A stretch of 64,000 nucleotides of DNA from Alphaproteobacteria bacterium (GCA_019749935.1 JAIEPD010000027.1:43190-107189), one strand, 5' to 3'; numbered from the stretch's first letter, positions 1-11,864 are shown. Notes: generated by a model from the sequence alone, not told the origin. Numbers and translations: made by a program.

Positions 1-924
1 TGTCTTTTTATAATAAGCTGTCGGTAAATCTCTTGAGGTAAAGCGTGGATCAGGAACCTCTAATGCAATCATTAGTTTATAGATAAAGGCTTGAGGGTGG
101 AATTTTCCAGGTTTTGCAGAATCTAAACCCACAATTAACTCAGGCCCTATGCCCATTGCGTGCAACAAAGGGGCCATATAATCTAAGGGGCTAATGATGG
201 TGCCTCTTTCCCATACCTCTAATGGCAAACCCCGATATCTCTCGGCAAGTCTGTCCAGAAATCCCGCACTGTTTGTTTCCAGAGGAACATCGCAAAGATT
301 ATAAACTGTCCTAAATTTGTTATAGATCATATGCACAAACTTATCTCTTTGGGATTGAGCTTCTGAAGATTGTTCTCTTGTAAGTCTCTCTACTTCTTCA
401 TTAGCCTTTCTCACAGCATTAGTGAAAACAGCAAAGTTTTGTTGTAAAGCTTCAATACTTTCTACCAAGACATCTAACCGACGTCTTGTTGCCGCAATAT
501 CATCAGGATGTTCAAGCATTTTTAAACTCTCATCCAGACTACTTTTTTCCGCTTTAAATTCTGCCAACTTGCTTGCTTTTTCTCCATCCTTACCCACGTA
601 AGAATTAGCAAGCACACGCTGCCGTTCAATCTTTCCAAATTTCTTTTTTGCCTCCGCCAATCTATAAGGAAGCACATCACTATTTGCCCCAAACCAATAT
701 TGTTTGGCTTCATGGATTCTATCTTGTATTTCAACAGATGCAGCTTGATGTTTATAATAACTGCCGCGAACTCGAGAATCCCTTGTAAAATGCGCTAATC
801 TTTCTGCATCTACAACTGGCTCATAAGAGACAGCATCAACTCCACTCGCAACCACTTCCAATGCTGTCCCGCTGACAACTGTGATTAACAGAAACGCTTT
901 TAATATCTTTTGATATTTCAACAT
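1..924 (-). CDS. Exported hypothetical protein, C-terminus beyond window edge
   Basis: The frame reads without a stop from an ATG at 924 to the window edge, giving 308 codons, so the 3' end lies outside. The first ~26 residues (MLKYQKILKAFLLITVVSG...) are a basic start followed by a hydrophobic stretch, consistent with a Sec signal peptide. Residues ~50-190 are rich in Lys, Glu, Arg and Gln and look helical or coiled-coil (for example KKKFGKIERQR and EEVERLTREQ). A less charged region follows. I recognise no family or catalytic motif. Exported helical proteins of this kind are common in host-associated alphaproteobacteria, but any role is unknown. The gene is convergent with nothing visible here and is separated from smpB by a palindromic repeat. 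Confidence 0.7.
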   Translation of the reverse strand, partial: MLKYQKILKAFLLITVVSGTALEVVASGVDAVSYEPVVDAERLAHFTRDSRVRGSYYKHQAASVEIQDRIHEAKQYWFGANSDVLPYRLAEAKKKFGKIERQRVLANSYVGKDGEKASKLAEFKAEKSSLDESLKMLEHPDDIAATRRRLDVLVESIEALQQNFAVFTNAVRKANEEVERLTREQSSEAQSQRDKFVHMIYNKFRTVYNLCDVPLETNSAGFLDRLAERYRGLPLEVWERGTIISPLDYMAPLLHAMGIGPELIVGLDSAKPGKFHPQAFIYKLMIALEVPDPRFTSRDLPTAYYKKT

Positions 925-1036
925 TTTTCTCTTCTATTGGTATTATTAAAAATACTTGGTGAGTATCTTGGTCCAAGCCATGGAAAAGAAGTTAAAAAAA
1001 TAAAGATATTTAATATAGAAAGGGAAACCTAAGGTT

Positions 1037-1164
1037 TATACCCAATGAATTTCAAAAGACCTGCAGAAAAATGAGGGCCGAGGCGCCTAAGTGTATATAA
1101 AATACAGGCGCACCGAAGGTTCCCGAAATTTAACGAACAGGTATTTTGAAAGGCGAAGGGTATA
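1037..1164 (+). repeat. Palindromic dispersed repeat, family A copy 1
   Basis: Terminal arms TATACCC...TTTCAAAA.ACCTG (1037-1063) and CAGGTATTTTGAAA...GGGTATA (1138-1164) are imperfect inverted repeats of about 27 bp. An inner pair, GCGCCT/AGGCGC, flanks the centre near 1084-1111, so the whole unit could fold as a long hairpin. The same organisation and core motifs (GCACCG, CCCGAAA, AACGAAC) recur in reverse at 53394-53518. It abuts the stop codon of smpB. The structure is that of a small non-coding palindromic element (MITE or REP-like); mobility is inference. Confidence 0.75.
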
Positions 1165-1647
1165 TTAATTATCACCTTTTAAGATCCTAGCCTTATCACG
1201 GGACCAATCACGGTCTTTAATTGTCTGACGTTTATCAACCACATTTTTCCCTTTGCCTAATGCGATTTCAACCTTCGCTTTTCCTTTTTCATTAAAATAA
1301 ATGGACAAAGGAACTAACGTCATACCTTTTTTATTTACAGATCCTAAGAATTTTCTGATTTGCCGTTTATGCAGTAATAATTTCCTGGGACGCTTTGGAA
1401 AATGATTAAATTGATGAGCCTCTAAATATTCAGGAATGTTGGCATTAAATAGATAGATCTCACCTGCAAATTCACCGCCCATTTCACCCGCATAAGACTC
1501 ATTAATACTTGCTTTTCCAAAACGAAGGGATTTTACCTCACTACCACTAAGCATAATACCAGCCTCTACGGTTTCTATGATTTCATAGTCAAACCGGGCT
1601 CGCCTATTCTGAGCAACTGTTTTAAAAGTAGGAGGTGTCTTTGCCAT
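1165..1647 (-). CDS. smpB: SsrA-binding protein SmpB
   Basis: A 160-residue protein matching the SmpB family over its whole length. Visible hallmarks are the N-terminal [12 protein letters not shown] segment, [10 protein letters not shown], the beta-barrel core including [12 protein letters not shown], and the C-terminal tail [16 protein letters not shown], which in the family enters the ribosome with tmRNA. SmpB binds tmRNA and is needed for trans-translation, which rescues stalled ribosomes and tags nascent chains for degradation by ClpXP (also encoded in this window). It lies 3 bp downstream of dapA in the same direction, so the two are probably cotranscribed; this order is common in alphaproteobacteria. 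Confidence 0.97.
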   Translation of the reverse strand: MAKTPPTFKTVAQNRRARFDYEIIETVEAGIMLSGSEVKSLRFGKASINESYAGEMGGEFAGEIYLFNANIPEYLEAHQFNHFPKRPRKLLLHKRQIRKFLGSVNKKGMTLVPLSIYFNEKGKAKVEIALGKGKNVVDKRQTIKDRDWSRDKARILKGDN

Positions 1648-1650
1648 TTC

Positions 1651-2523
1651 TTAAATAACCCCTAGGCCCTTCAAAGCCTTATTTACCTTTTCTTCTGTAC
1701 TCGATGCGATTGGTAATAAGGGCAAACGTAACTCATTTTGGATTTTCCCCATAGCGGATAGCGCATACTTAACAGGGCATGGATTTGTTTCTAAAAACAG
1801 TGACTGGCACAATTCTGTCATTTTCTGAGTTAATGTCACAAAATCAATCATATTTTTGCCCCTCCAAGCATCTATTAGCTGCCGACATAGCTTTGGAACA
1901 ACGTTTCCTGCAACTGAGATGCTACCATCTCCGCCTTGCGCTAAATAAGCAGAAGTAAAAGGATCATCCCCGCACAATAAACTTATTTTCTTTTTCAAAC
2001 GACTGCGCATTACAGAGGGTCTGCTCATGTCATCCGTTGAATCTTTCAAACCAACCACGTTTTCTAATTCAGAAAGTTTAAGTAATAAATCAACAGATAC
2101 TTCAACAACAGCTCTTCCTGGATTACTATAAATAATCATTGGAATATCGACGCTCTTGTTTATTTGAGAAAAATGTTGATATAATCCTAGTTGAGAGGGT
2201 TTTACATAAAAAGGTGTTGTTGCTAAAATACCATCAGCTCCCAGGCGTTTAGCTTCAAGGGCCATGTGTACTGCTTCTTCAGTGGAAGGGGATCCGCAAC
2301 TTACAATAATAGGAATACGTTTATTTGCCGTTTCTTTAATAATAGAAAAAATGTGGTTTCGTTCCTGTTGATTTAAAAGGTTTCCTTCGCCAGTTGAGCC
2401 ACCAACAACAATCCCTTGTGTGCCCTCGTTGCAGTGCCATGAAACTAAATTTTGTAAAGACTTTTCATCAATTTTACCCTTTTGAAATGGGGTTACTAAT
2501 GCGACAATTGAACCTTGGAACAT
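1651..2523 (-). CDS. dapA: 4-hydroxy-tetrahydrodipicolinate synthase
   Basis: A 290-residue TIM-barrel lyase that condenses pyruvate with aspartate semialdehyde in lysine and meso-diaminopimelate synthesis, which feeds peptidoglycan. The start MFQGSIVALVTPF at 2523 is chosen because the family begins there; the longer open frame upstream to 2697 is basic, non-homologous and antisense to slt. Visible motifs: GGSTGEG (substrate loop), IIYSNPGRAV (catalytic Tyr and the conserved PGR), VVGLKDST (Schiff-base Lys) and GGDGSISVAGN. It is transcribed divergently from the transglycosylase gene and directly upstream of smpB. Confidence 0.96.
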   Translation of the reverse strand: MFQGSIVALVTPFQKGKIDEKSLQNLVSWHCNEGTQGIVVGGSTGEGNLLNQQERNHIFSIIKETANKRIPIIVSCGSPSTEEAVHMALEAKRLGADGILATTPFYVKPSQLGLYQHFSQINKSVDIPMIIYSNPGRAVVEVSVDLLLKLSELENVVGLKDSTDDMSRPSVMRSRLKKKISLLCGDDPFTSAYLAQGGDGSISVAGNVVPKLCRQLIDAWRGKNMIDFVTLTQKMTELCQSLFLETNPCPVKYALSAMGKIQNELRLPLLPIASSTEEKVNKALKGLGVI

Positions 2524-2556
2524 TCTTTTACCAATCTTAGAAATGTAGAAATAACA

Positions 2557-4533
2557 GTGATTGAAATTATTAATTCTCTGATTAAGATACTGCGAAGAAT
2601 TAAAATTGCCAATAGGTATAGTATAGTTCTTCTTACTATTTTTGGGATACTGTCTACAGTTTCTCCAGTTTTTAGCGCGCCTTCGCTTTCTGATCAATAT
2701 AACACTTGGAAAAGGCTTATAAATGGACCTGTATCCCCTGTTGAGATTATTAATTTCCTAAACACTCATCCAGATTGGCCTTTAAAAACGCATCTTACCA
2801 AAAAATTAGAAATGGCTTTGACAGGCACTGAAAATTCTCAAACTCTTTTTGCTTGGTTTCAAAATAATCCTCCTTTAACAGCCGAAGGATCCTTTATCTA
2901 CATAAGGCTTCTTTTAAACAGCGGCAAGAAAAATGAAGCTTCTGCGCTTATCAAAAAAACCTGGATTCAAAATGATTTTTCACCCAGTATGGCAAAAAAT
3001 TTCAAATCCAATTTTTCATGGGCATTGACTTCTGAAGATAACATGAAACGAATGAATCGTCTTCTTTACAAAGAGGACATAAAAGCAGCCCAAGGAATGT
3101 TAAAGTGGCTCAGCCAAGCACAGCAGGATCTTGTAAAGACAAGAATTGCTCTCATCCAAGAAAAGGCCACTGCCAATCAATCACTGGCTAACACAAAAGT
3201 TTTTACCAAAGATCATCCTGGATTGATTTTTGATCAAATAAAATGGAATCGTCGCCGGAAAAATAATAAAGATGCGATGCAGCTTTTACAGTCCCCAGAA
3301 AAAAATGCAGAAGAAGCTGAATATGCAGATGAATGGTGGCAAGAACGCAATATTTTGGGCCGTAGAATGATTGAGGAAAAACGGTTTCAAGATGCGTACA
3401 AGGTCATGCAAGATCACAAACTGTTAAGCGGTGAAAACTTTGCAAATGCGGAATGGTTACTGGGGTGGATACAACTGAGATTCTTAAATCAAACTTTTGA
3501 AGCCTATCAACGATTTCAACAACTTTTCGAAAAAGTTAAAACACCTATAAGCCGGGCAAGAGCTGCTTTTTGGGCAGGAGAAGCCGCTAAAGAGCTTGGA
3601 AAAACTGAACAATCAAAAGGTTGGTATAAAATTGGCAGTGAACATCCCGCCACTTATTACGGTCAACTTTCCATGAGCAGATTGAATGCTCAAGGCGTAA
3701 AATTAGCCTCTATAAAAAATTTGATTTCTTTGACTCCATCTCCCTTAGTGCGTAAACGTTTCGAAGAAAGAGAGCTTGTCAAAGTTATTAAGCTGATTCC
3801 AAAAACAGAGAAGAATGAATTTGTATCACCCTTCTTCATTAAGCTAGGCCAGATTATAAAAGACCCAGCAGAGCACGAACTACTTGTTGATTTAGCGCAC
3901 AATAAAGGATCATCACATACAGCTGTCGAAACAGCAAAAAAAGTAAGTCAGTCAAAAGCGCCGCTGGTTAAAACAGCATACCCACTTTTATCCACCTCAC
4001 TTCAAAAAGTTATCCACTCTACAAATCACTCCTTCACTCCTTTTGCCTCAAAAAAGCATTTATTTAACTCTTTTGTTCATGCAATCATACGTCAAGAAAG
4101 CAGATTTAATCCGAATGCATTAAGCCCAGCAGGAGCTAAAGGCCTTATGCAGCTTATGCCCGCAACAGCACAAAGGGAAATAAAGCGTATTTCCTTTAAT
4201 AAATCAGCCTCTCTTTTTGACACCAAAAGTAATTTGGCTCTTGGAGCTTCCCATATTTCAAATTTATTAAATGATTACAGCGGGTCTTTGATTTTGACAG
4301 CCGCTGCATACAATGCTGGGCAAAGAGCCGTTGGCGAATGGATCACCCTTTTTGGAGACCCTAGACACTCTACAATTGATACAATTAGCTGGATAGAATT
4401 GATCCCATATGCAGAAACACGTAATTATGTGCAAAGGGTTATGGAAAATTTTATAATTTATCAGGAAAGATTGAAAGACAAGCCACTTGTGCGTCATGAT
4501 CTGGGCCAACACCTAAAAGTCAATCTGCACTAG
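2557..4533 (+). CDS. slt: Soluble lytic murein transglycosylase (Slt70-like)
   Basis: A long helical N-terminal region is followed by a C-terminal goose-type lysozyme-like catalytic domain with IIRQESRFNPNALS (catalytic Glu in the ES motif), AKGLMQLMPATA and AAYNAG. The N-terminal hydrophobic stretch IVLLTIFGILSTVSPVFS, followed by APS, looks like a signal peptide, so the enzyme acts in the periplasm, cleaving glycan strands to 1,6-anhydromuropeptides. The start is uncertain: there is no in-frame ATG near the signal peptide. GTG at 2557 avoids overlap with dapA, whereas TTG at 2515 would overlap it. Its products are the substrates handled by AmpG and AnmK encoded elsewhere in this window. Confidence 0.92.
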   Translation: MIEIINSLIKILRRIKIANRYSIVLLTIFGILSTVSPVFSAPSLSDQYNTWKRLINGPVSPVEIINFLNTHPDWPLKTHLTKKLEMALTGTENSQTLFAWFQNNPPLTAEGSFIYIRLLLNSGKKNEASALIKKTWIQNDFSPSMAKNFKSNFSWALTSEDNMKRMNRLLYKEDIKAAQGMLKWLSQAQQDLVKTRIALIQEKATANQSLANTKVFTKDHPGLIFDQIKWNRRRKNNKDAMQLLQSPEKNAEEAEYADEWWQERNILGRRMIEEKRFQDAYKVMQDHKLLSGENFANAEWLLGWIQLRFLNQTFEAYQRFQQLFEKVKTPISRARAAFWAGEAAKELGKTEQSKGWYKIGSEHPATYYGQLSMSRLNAQGVKLASIKNLISLTPSPLVRKRFEERELVKVIKLIPKTEKNEFVSPFFIKLGQIIKDPAEHELLVDLAHNKGSSHTAVETAKKVSQSKAPLVKTAYPLLSTSLQKVIHSTNHSFTPFASKKHLFNSFVHAIIRQESRFNPNALSPAGAKGLMQLMPATAQREIKRISFNKSASLFDTKSNLALGASHISNLLNDYSGSLILTAAAYNAGQRAVGEWITLFGDPRHSTIDTISWIELIPYAETRNYVQRVMENFIIYQERLKDKPLVRHDLGQHLKVNLH

Positions 4534-4543
4534 GAATAGAGTT

Positions 4544-5158
4544 TTGAAAAAACGAGCGTTTTATTACTGGAAAGAAACAGAGGAAAATCAATCCCAGAAA
4601 TGTTCTTGTCAATTCCAAGGCTGTAAAAATGAAGGAATCTACAAAGCACCCAAAAGTGATCTTTCCTCTGACCCAAAGTGCCCTGACAGTTGGCTTTGGT
4701 TTTGCATAGATCACGTCCGTGACTACAACGCTTCTTGGAATTATTTTAAAGACATGTCCGAAGAGGAAATTTGGAAAGAGCATCGGCGCGATATAACCTG
4801 GCAAAGACCTACCTGGCCTCTTGGAAGTTGGTATACCAGAAAAAATAGGGCTTTTGAATATGCCTTTTCTTCAGGACAGAAAACAAACCATGCTTTTGAT
4901 GACCCTTTTGGAGTCTTTAATGACTGGAGAGAAACGACAATACCAAGCAAAGAATATCATTCAAAAACCCCAGAATCAGAAGCAATGACTTTATTTGAAC
5001 TTTCTCATCCCTTTGACAATAATCAGTTACAAATTGCTTACAGGAAACTAGTCAAGAAATTTCATCCTGATCTTAATCAAGGTTGCCTTCAATCCGAAGA
5101 AAAACTAAAAAACATTAATCATGCTTACACGCTTTTAAAGAAAATTCTCTCACCCTAA
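4544..5158 (+). CDS. J-domain (DnaJ-like) protein
   Basis: A 204-residue protein with a C-terminal J domain at ~145-200 (LFELSHPF..., YRKLVKKFHPDLNQG, with the HPD motif that stimulates DnaK ATPase). The N-terminal ~140 residues contain CSCQFQGCKNEGIYKAP, a possible metal-binding Cys cluster, and FCIDHVRDYNASWNYF. This matches a DnaJ-domain protein type widespread in alphaproteobacteria whose clients are unknown. The start is TTG at 4544, preceded by a weak AGGA; no in-frame ATG fits better. It follows slt by 10 bp and may be cotranscribed with it. Confidence 0.82.
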   Translation: MKKRAFYYWKETEENQSQKCSCQFQGCKNEGIYKAPKSDLSSDPKCPDSWLWFCIDHVRDYNASWNYFKDMSEEEIWKEHRRDITWQRPTWPLGSWYTRKNRAFEYAFSSGQKTNHAFDDPFGVFNDWRETTIPSKEYHSKTPESEAMTLFELSHPFDNNQLQIAYRKLVKKFHPDLNQGCLQSEEKLKNINHAYTLLKKILSP

Positions 5159-5256
5159 ATACCTATAGTTTTTGAAATTACATATAAATCTTCGTTGCGC
5201 AGCACCAATGTATCACGTTAAAGTATATATACTTCTTAAAGGTTTTAGGTTGACCT

Positions 5257-5904
5257 GTGATTTCCAGCTCTAAGATTATCTCTAAAAATCCTGGCACTTT
5301 ATCCAAAATGGTAGTTTTTCTACATGGCTATGGCGCATCAGGCGATGATTTAATAAGTCTCAGCAGTTCATGGGAGGATCACCTTCCGCCAACTGTATTC
5401 GTCGCACCCAATGGACCAGAAGCTTGTGATGCTAATATTTTTGGATATCAGTGGTTTGGTCTGCCGGATTTTTCTCCAACCAATATGCGCCTGGGGCTAG
5501 ACAGAGTGCGTCCTGTTTTATTAAATTACCTTAGCTCTCTCTTAAATGAGCATCAAATGTCGCCGCAAGACTTAGCGCTTGTTGGCTTTTCCCAAGGTAC
5601 GATCGTTGCTCTTGAAATGATGTTTGCTATGCCGACTTTGAATTGTGTTTTGGGATACTCTGGTGCTTTTTTTCCGCCACCACCATCACTTTGTTCCCTG
5701 CCATCAACAAAAGTTATGTTAATTCACGGTAATATGGACACCGTTGTCCCCTATATGGCCCTCTTTCAATCACAAGCCCAATTAAAAGAGCTAAAAGTTG
5801 AAGCTGAAACTTACACTTGCCATGGAATCGCCCATACTATTAACAATATCGGCCTCGAAGTTGGCGGCCAGTTTCTTAGCCGCAACTTTAATAATACTAA
5901 ATAA
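5257..5904 (+). CDS. Carboxylesterase/phospholipase family alpha/beta hydrolase
   Basis: A 215-residue serine hydrolase of the phospholipase/carboxylesterase (YpfH or acyl-protein thioesterase-like) family. It shows the N-terminal VVFLHGYGASGDD oxyanion-loop motif, the nucleophile elbow LVGFSQGT, a catalytic Asp in IHGNMDTVVP and His in CHGIAHTINN. There is no signal peptide, so it is probably cytoplasmic. Physiological substrates in this family are generally short acyl esters; none can be assigned here. The start is GTG at 5257, preceded by AAAGG. The stop is 23 bp before mdh, and the AAGGAGAT before mdh is a strong ribosome-binding site. Confidence 0.88.
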   Translation: MISSSKIISKNPGTLSKMVVFLHGYGASGDDLISLSSSWEDHLPPTVFVAPNGPEACDANIFGYQWFGLPDFSPTNMRLGLDRVRPVLLNYLSSLLNEHQMSPQDLALVGFSQGTIVALEMMFAMPTLNCVLGYSGAFFPPPPSLCSLPSTKVMLIHGNMDTVVPYMALFQSQAQLKELKVEAETYTCHGIAHTINNIGLEVGGQFLSRNFNNTK

Positions 5905-5912
5905 AAAAATAA

Positions 5913-6881
<969 letters not shown>

Positions 6882-6885
6882 AATT

Positions 6886-8064
6886 ATGAATATTCACGAG
6901 TATCAAGCAAAAAGCATTTTGAGTGGTTATGGAATTCCTGTAACTGAAGGAAATGTTGCTTACACTCCTGACGAAGCGGTACAAGTCGCAAAAGACATGC
7001 CAAAACAATCCTCCCCCTTATGGGTGGTCAAAGCCCAAATCCATGCAGGTGGGCGCGGAAAAGCAGGCGGCGTCATTTTAGCAAGATCTCTTGATGAAGT
7101 TAAAACAGCAGCCGATAAACTGCTTCACAAACGGTTAATAACTCACCAAACCGACCCAAGAGGGCAAGAAGTAAAACGTATTTATGTTGCGCAAGGATGC
7201 GATATTGAACAAGAGTTATATTTAAGTTTAGTACTCGATCGTTCGCTAGGAAAGCTTACGTTTATTGCAAGTGCATCCGGTGGGGTAGACATCGAAGAAG
7301 TCGCAAAAGATCATCCAGAAAAAGTCTTTAAAGTTTCTATAGACCCCAGTGTTGGCATTCAAGCTTATCAAGCGCGTAAACTTTGTTTTGCTCTAAATCT
7401 TTCGGACAAAATTGCCAAACAGTTTCATTCGTTCCTAAAAAATCTTTACGATGCTTATATCGAAACAGACGCAAGTTTAATTGAAATTAACCCACTTGCC
7501 ATAACAAACGAAGGTGACTTGATTGCATTAGATGCAAAAGTTTCTTTTGACCCCAATTCATTATTTCGCCACCCGCAGATTGAAATATTGCGTGATGAGG
7601 ATGAAGAAGACCCAGCAGAAAGAGAAGCTAAAAAATATGACCTTAGCTATGTAAAGCTTGATGGCAATATTGGATGCATGGTTAATGGCGCAGGGCTTGC
7701 CATGGCCACAATGGATATTATTCAGCTTTATGGCGCAAAGCCGGCAAACTTCCTTGATGTTGGCGGGGGCGCTGATCAAGACAAAGTAAAAGCCGCTTTT
7801 AAGCTTATATTAGCCGATCCTAATGTTGAAGCCATTCTCATTAATATTTTTGGTGGAATCATGAGATGCGACATTATTGCAGAAGGGATCGTTGCAGCTG
7901 CTAAAGAAACAAATTTAAGTGTCCCGATTGTTGTCAGACTTCAAGGTACCAACAAAGAACTTGGGAAAGAAATTCTTTCCTCGTCTCATCTTCCCATTAT
8001 TGCTGCTGATGATTTGGAAGAAGCCGCTATCAAAGTTGTGAGGGCTGCAAATGAGACTTTATAA
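6886..8064 (+). CDS. sucC: Succinyl-CoA synthetase beta subunit (ADP-forming)
   Basis: A 392-residue ATP-grasp subunit. It begins [12 protein letters not shown] and contains [17 protein letters not shown] (nucleotide-binding lid), [17 protein letters not shown] and [12 protein letters not shown] followed by [11 protein letters not shown], all typical of SucC. With SucD it makes the alpha2beta2 or alpha-beta enzyme that converts succinyl-CoA to succinate with ATP or GTP synthesis. It is placed between mdh and sucD with short gaps (4 and 28 bp), as in many alphaproteobacteria. Confidence 0.97.
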   Translation: MNIHEYQAKSILSGYGIPVTEGNVAYTPDEAVQVAKDMPKQSSPLWVVKAQIHAGGRGKAGGVILARSLDEVKTAADKLLHKRLITHQTDPRGQEVKRIYVAQGCDIEQELYLSLVLDRSLGKLTFIASASGGVDIEEVAKDHPEKVFKVSIDPSVGIQAYQARKLCFALNLSDKIAKQFHSFLKNLYDAYIETDASLIEINPLAITNEGDLIALDAKVSFDPNSLFRHPQIEILRDEDEEDPAEREAKKYDLSYVKLDGNIGCMVNGAGLAMATMDIIQLYGAKPANFLDVGGGADQDKVKAAFKLILADPNVEAILINIFGGIMRCDIIAEGIVAAAKETNLSVPIVVRLQGTNKELGKEILSSSHLPIIAADDLEEAAIKVVRAANETL

Positions 8065-8092
8065 TATGTTTTACCGGATGGAATTCTAAAAT

Positions 8093-8998
8093 ATGGCTAT
8101 TTTAATAGATTCAAAAACAAAAGTAATTTGCCAAGGGTTCACAGGAAAACAAGGTACTTTTCACTCAGAGCAAGCGATTGCTTATGGAACCAAAATGGTT
8201 GGCGGGGTTACTCCTGGAAAGGGTGGAACAACGCATCTTAATTTACCTGTCTTTAACACAACTGAAGAAGCTGTCAAAGCAACAGACGCTACAGCAAGCG
8301 TTATCTATGTTCCAGCTTCTTATGCTGCAGATGCAATTTTAGAAGCTGCTGATGCTGGCGTTGAGCTTGTTGTTTGTATAACAGAAGGCATCCCAATTCT
8401 TGACATGGTAAGAGTAAAGAGGGCTTTATGCGGCAAAAAAACACGATTAATAGGTCCAAACTGCCCCGGAATTATCACCCCAAACCAATGTAAAATTGGA
8501 ATTATGCCAGGATCCATCCATACACCCGGTTCTATTGGTATTATTTCTCGTTCAGGGACACTTACCTATGAAGCAGTTAACCAAACAACAGCTGCTGGGC
8601 TTGGTCAAACAACTTGCGTTGGTATTGGCGGAGACCCTGTTAAAGGGTTAAATTTCACAGAAGTCTTGGAACTCTTTTGGCAAGATCCAGAAACAAAGGG
8701 CATTTTAATGATCGGTGAAATAGGCGGTCATGATGAACAAGAAGCAGCAGATTTTATCGATCATCAACGAAAAAAAGGACGCGCTAAGCCGGTTGCCGTT
8801 TTTATAGCAGGAGTCACAGCGCCGCCTGGAAGACGCATGGGGCACGCCGGCGCCATCGCTTCAGGATCTGGGGACTCTGCTCTTGAGAAAATTGATCTGA
8901 TGAAAAGTTATGGGATTGCCGTTTCCGCATCCCCTGCCCTTTTAGGAAAAACCATGCTTGAAGTAATGCAAAGGAAAGAAGGACATGACACAGCCTAA
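8093..8998 (+). CDS. sucD: Succinyl-CoA synthetase alpha subunit
   Basis: A 301-residue CoA-binding subunit. Motifs: [16 protein letters not shown] (CoA-binding Rossmann start), [46 protein letters not shown] and [10 protein letters not shown], the last carrying the histidine phosphorylated during catalysis. It partners SucC, encoded directly upstream. The last 14 bp overlap the proposed start of sucA, implying translational coupling between the synthetase and the 2-oxoglutarate dehydrogenase E1 gene. Confidence 0.97.
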   Translation: MAILIDSKTKVICQGFTGKQGTFHSEQAIAYGTKMVGGVTPGKGGTTHLNLPVFNTTEEAVKATDATASVIYVPASYAADAILEAADAGVELVVCITEGIPILDMVRVKRALCGKKTRLIGPNCPGIITPNQCKIGIMPGSIHTPGSIGIISRSGTLTYEAVNQTTAAGLGQTTCVGIGGDPVKGLNFTEVLELFWQDPETKGILMIGEIGGHDEQEAADFIDHQRKKGRAKPVAVFIAGVTAPPGRRMGHAGAIASGSGDSALEKIDLMKSYGIAVSASPALLGKTMLEVMQRKEGHDTA

Positions 8999-11807
8999 TC
9001 GTTTTTCTCAGCAAACGGCCCTATTTGGTAATAATATTTCCTACATACTGTCGCTTTATAAGCAGTATTGTGATAATCCCAATTTCGTTTCAGTCGAATG
9101 GCAAGATTTTTTCAAAGATTTCCCTGCTGAAGATTTCTTAGATGAACAGCCTATTTGGCCAAAAAAAAGCCTTAAAAAGAAAATTAAACTTACCGAGACG
9201 CCATCAAACATTGAAGATTCTCTTCAATCATGGCAACTTATCCAAGCTTATCGCACCTCTGGTCATTTTTCTGCAAATCTTGATCCCTTAAATCTAGAAA
9301 AACCAAAACAACACCCAGAATTAGATCCTAAATTTTATGGCTTTCGTAACGAAGATCTTTCAAAAATTATCTATGCAGAAGATTTTGGCTACATTGTCTT
9401 AAAAGATCTCCTCCAAACACTCCATAACACCTACTGCGGAAAAATAGGGGTGGAGTTTATGCACATAGAAGACACCGAACAACGGAATTGGATAAAAGAA
9501 CGTTTTGAAAATCCAGAGATGCATTACGCTGCCTCTCAATATCCAATTCAGCGCCAAAAGGATATTCTTAGATGGTTACAACACGCAGAATCATTTGAAA
9601 AATTTCTGCATATTAAATTTCCAGGCGTTAAGCGTTTTGGCATTGATGGCAATGAAAGCCTGTTGCCAGCTCTTGAGACAATTCTTGAAAAAATGTCCCA
9701 CAATCAAATTTGTGAACTTGTTATTGGCATGAGTCATAGAGGGCGCTTAGCTGTTATGACGCAGTTCCTTAAAAAGCCTATGCGCTATATATTTGCCCAA
9801 TTTCATGGCATGTCAATTTACACAGGGAATGAAGGGTCTGGAGACGTTAAGTATCATCAAGGTTATTCTGCTGATCGCATTATTAACGCCAAAAAAATAC
9901 ATCTTTCTTTGCTTTCCAATCCGTCTCATTTAGAAGCTATCTATCCCGTTGTCTTAGGGAAAGTAAGAGGTAAAAAAGCCCTTCATAAAAAACAAATATT
10001 AGGCGTTGTGCTACACGGCGATGCCGCATTTTCAGGACAAGGGATTGTTGCAGAAAGCCTTCAACTCTCAAACCTTCCTGGCTATAAAACCGATGGTACG
10101 GTCCATATTATTGTCAATAATCAAATTGGCTTTACTGCCTTTCCTAATGAAACAAGGTCCTCTTATTACAGTTCTGATACTGCGAAAATTATTCAAGCCC
10201 CAATTTTGCACGTAAACAGTGACGACCCAGAGGCCGTTGTGTGGGCAACTGAACTGGCTACAGAATTTTGCATAAAGTTTAAAAAGGATGTTGTTATTGA
10301 TTTAATTGGTTATAGACGATATGGCCATAATGAGGGTGATGAGCCTGGTTTTACGCAGCCCATGATGTACAAAAAGATCGCGAATCATCCAACCACAAGC
10401 ACACTGTATGCAAATGAATTATTAGCTAAAAACCTCCTTACGAGCGAAGAAGCTGAAAAGATTAAAAGTAGAATTGAAAATGATCTTCATAAAGAATTTG
10501 AAGCAGCCAGCCAAATAGCAGATGACAATCAGCAAAAACTAGAACCTGATTGGCTAAAGGGAGATTGGGCTGGGATAAAATCCCATTTCGAAGGAGTCCC
10601 TGAAGGATTCTTCCAAACTGGCATCGAGTTAGAGTTTCTTAAAAAGATAGGAACATCATTAAGCTCGATTCCTTCTGGATTCAATCTTCATCCAAAAATT
10701 GAACGTCAGCTTAAACAAAGACAGCAAATTTTTGACAGTATCGAGGGTGCTGACGGCATGGACTGGACAACTGCAGAGGCACTTTCTTTTGCAAGTTTGT
10801 TAACAGAAGGATACCCTGTGAGATTAAGCGGCCAAGACAGCGCACGAGGAACATTCTCTCAACGCCATGGAACCTTAATTGATCAAGTTAATGGTAGTTC
10901 ATACACTCCCTTAAATAATCTATCTCCTGAGCAAGCTAAGATTGAGATTTATAACAGCTCGCTTTCTGAAGCGGCAGTTTTAGGATTTGAATACGGATAT
11001 AGCATTTCAAACCCCAATACATTAGTTTTGTGGGAAGCGCAATTTGGTGACTTTGCGAATGGTGCACAGATTATAATCGATCAATTTATTTCCTCAGCTC
11101 AAGCTAAATGGCTGAGGCTGTCAGGCCTTGTGCTTCTTCTACCTCATGGCCTTGAAGGTCAAGGGCCAGAACACTCTTCAGCGCGCCTAGAACGGTATCT
11201 GCAGCTAAGTGCAGAAAACAACTGGCAAGTTGTGAATTGCACAACACCTTCTAACTACTTTCATGTGTTAAGGCGTCAGTTAAAAACACCAAATCGTCTT
11301 CCGTTGGTGATTATGACGCCTAAATCGCTTTTAAGGCATAAGCTGGCTGTCTCTCCTCTAGAAGATTTGGCTACTGGCACTTATTTTAAAAAAATCCTTC
11401 CCGATACGCAAATTGTCTCAGATTCAACGAGACGTGTTGTTTTGTGTAGCGGAAAAGTTTATTACGATTTACTGCAAAGGCGTGAAGAGATGAAAGACAA
11501 AGGCACTGCATTAATTCGAATCGAGCAATTATATCCTTTCCCAACCGAAGAGCTCATAAAAGCGCTGGAACCTTATAAAAATGCTGACATTGTATGGTGT
11601 CAAGAAGAGCCTAAAAATATGGGGGCATGGTCATTTATTAGGTCCCATCTTGAACGGGTTTTGAATTACGCCTCTCCCAAGAAACATAGTATACCCTTTT
11701 ATGTTGGCAGACTTGCGGCTTCATCCCCCGCAACTGGGTTTGCGCAAAAACATCAAAGCGAACAGCTGTCTTTGGTCAATGCAGCCCTTTTCGATAAATT
11801 AGAATGA
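8985..11807 (+). CDS. sucA: 2-oxoglutarate dehydrogenase E1 component
   Basis: A 940-residue thiamine-diphosphate enzyme, the usual length for the family. Visible: N-terminal E2-anchoring helix region ([20 protein letters not shown]), [24 protein letters not shown] and IVNNQIGFT (ThDP and Mg site), [12 protein letters not shown], and the C-terminal transketolase-like part with [14 protein letters not shown] and [13 protein letters not shown]. It decarboxylates 2-oxoglutarate and transfers the succinyl group to SucB lipoate. ATG at 8985 has AAAGAAGGA upstream and overlaps sucD by 14 bp. Confidence 0.97.
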   Translation: MTQPNRFSQQTALFGNNISYILSLYKQYCDNPNFVSVEWQDFFKDFPAEDFLDEQPIWPKKSLKKKIKLTETPSNIEDSLQSWQLIQAYRTSGHFSANLDPLNLEKPKQHPELDPKFYGFRNEDLSKIIYAEDFGYIVLKDLLQTLHNTYCGKIGVEFMHIEDTEQRNWIKERFENPEMHYAASQYPIQRQKDILRWLQHAESFEKFLHIKFPGVKRFGIDGNESLLPALETILEKMSHNQICELVIGMSHRGRLAVMTQFLKKPMRYIFAQFHGMSIYTGNEGSGDVKYHQGYSADRIINAKKIHLSLLSNPSHLEAIYPVVLGKVRGKKALHKKQILGVVLHGDAAFSGQGIVAESLQLSNLPGYKTDGTVHIIVNNQIGFTAFPNETRSSYYSSDTAKIIQAPILHVNSDDPEAVVWATELATEFCIKFKKDVVIDLIGYRRYGHNEGDEPGFTQPMMYKKIANHPTTSTLYANELLAKNLLTSEEAEKIKSRIENDLHKEFEAASQIADDNQQKLEPDWLKGDWAGIKSHFEGVPEGFFQTGIELEFLKKIGTSLSSIPSGFNLHPKIERQLKQRQQIFDSIEGADGMDWTTAEALSFASLLTEGYPVRLSGQDSARGTFSQRHGTLIDQVNGSSYTPLNNLSPEQAKIEIYNSSLSEAAVLGFEYGYSISNPNTLVLWEAQFGDFANGAQIIIDQFISSAQAKWLRLSGLVLLLPHGLEGQGPEHSSARLERYLQLSAENNWQVVNCTTPSNYFHVLRRQLKTPNRLPLVIMTPKSLLRHKLAVSPLEDLATGTYFKKILPDTQIVSDSTRRVVLCSGKVYYDLLQRREEMKDKGTALIRIEQLYPFPTEELIKALEPYKNADIVWCQEEPKNMGAWSFIRSHLERVLNYASPKKHSIPFYVGRLAASSPATGFAQKHQSEQLSLVNAALFDKLE

Positions 11808-11864
11808 AAGATGTTAAAGGCTCGTGTACGATAATTATGAAGAAGGAAAATTAAGAGGTTTGTT

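Noticed and set aside
2524..2697. N-terminal extension of the dapA frame
   Set aside because: The 58 extra residues are basic, non-homologous and antisense to slt; the family start is at 2523.
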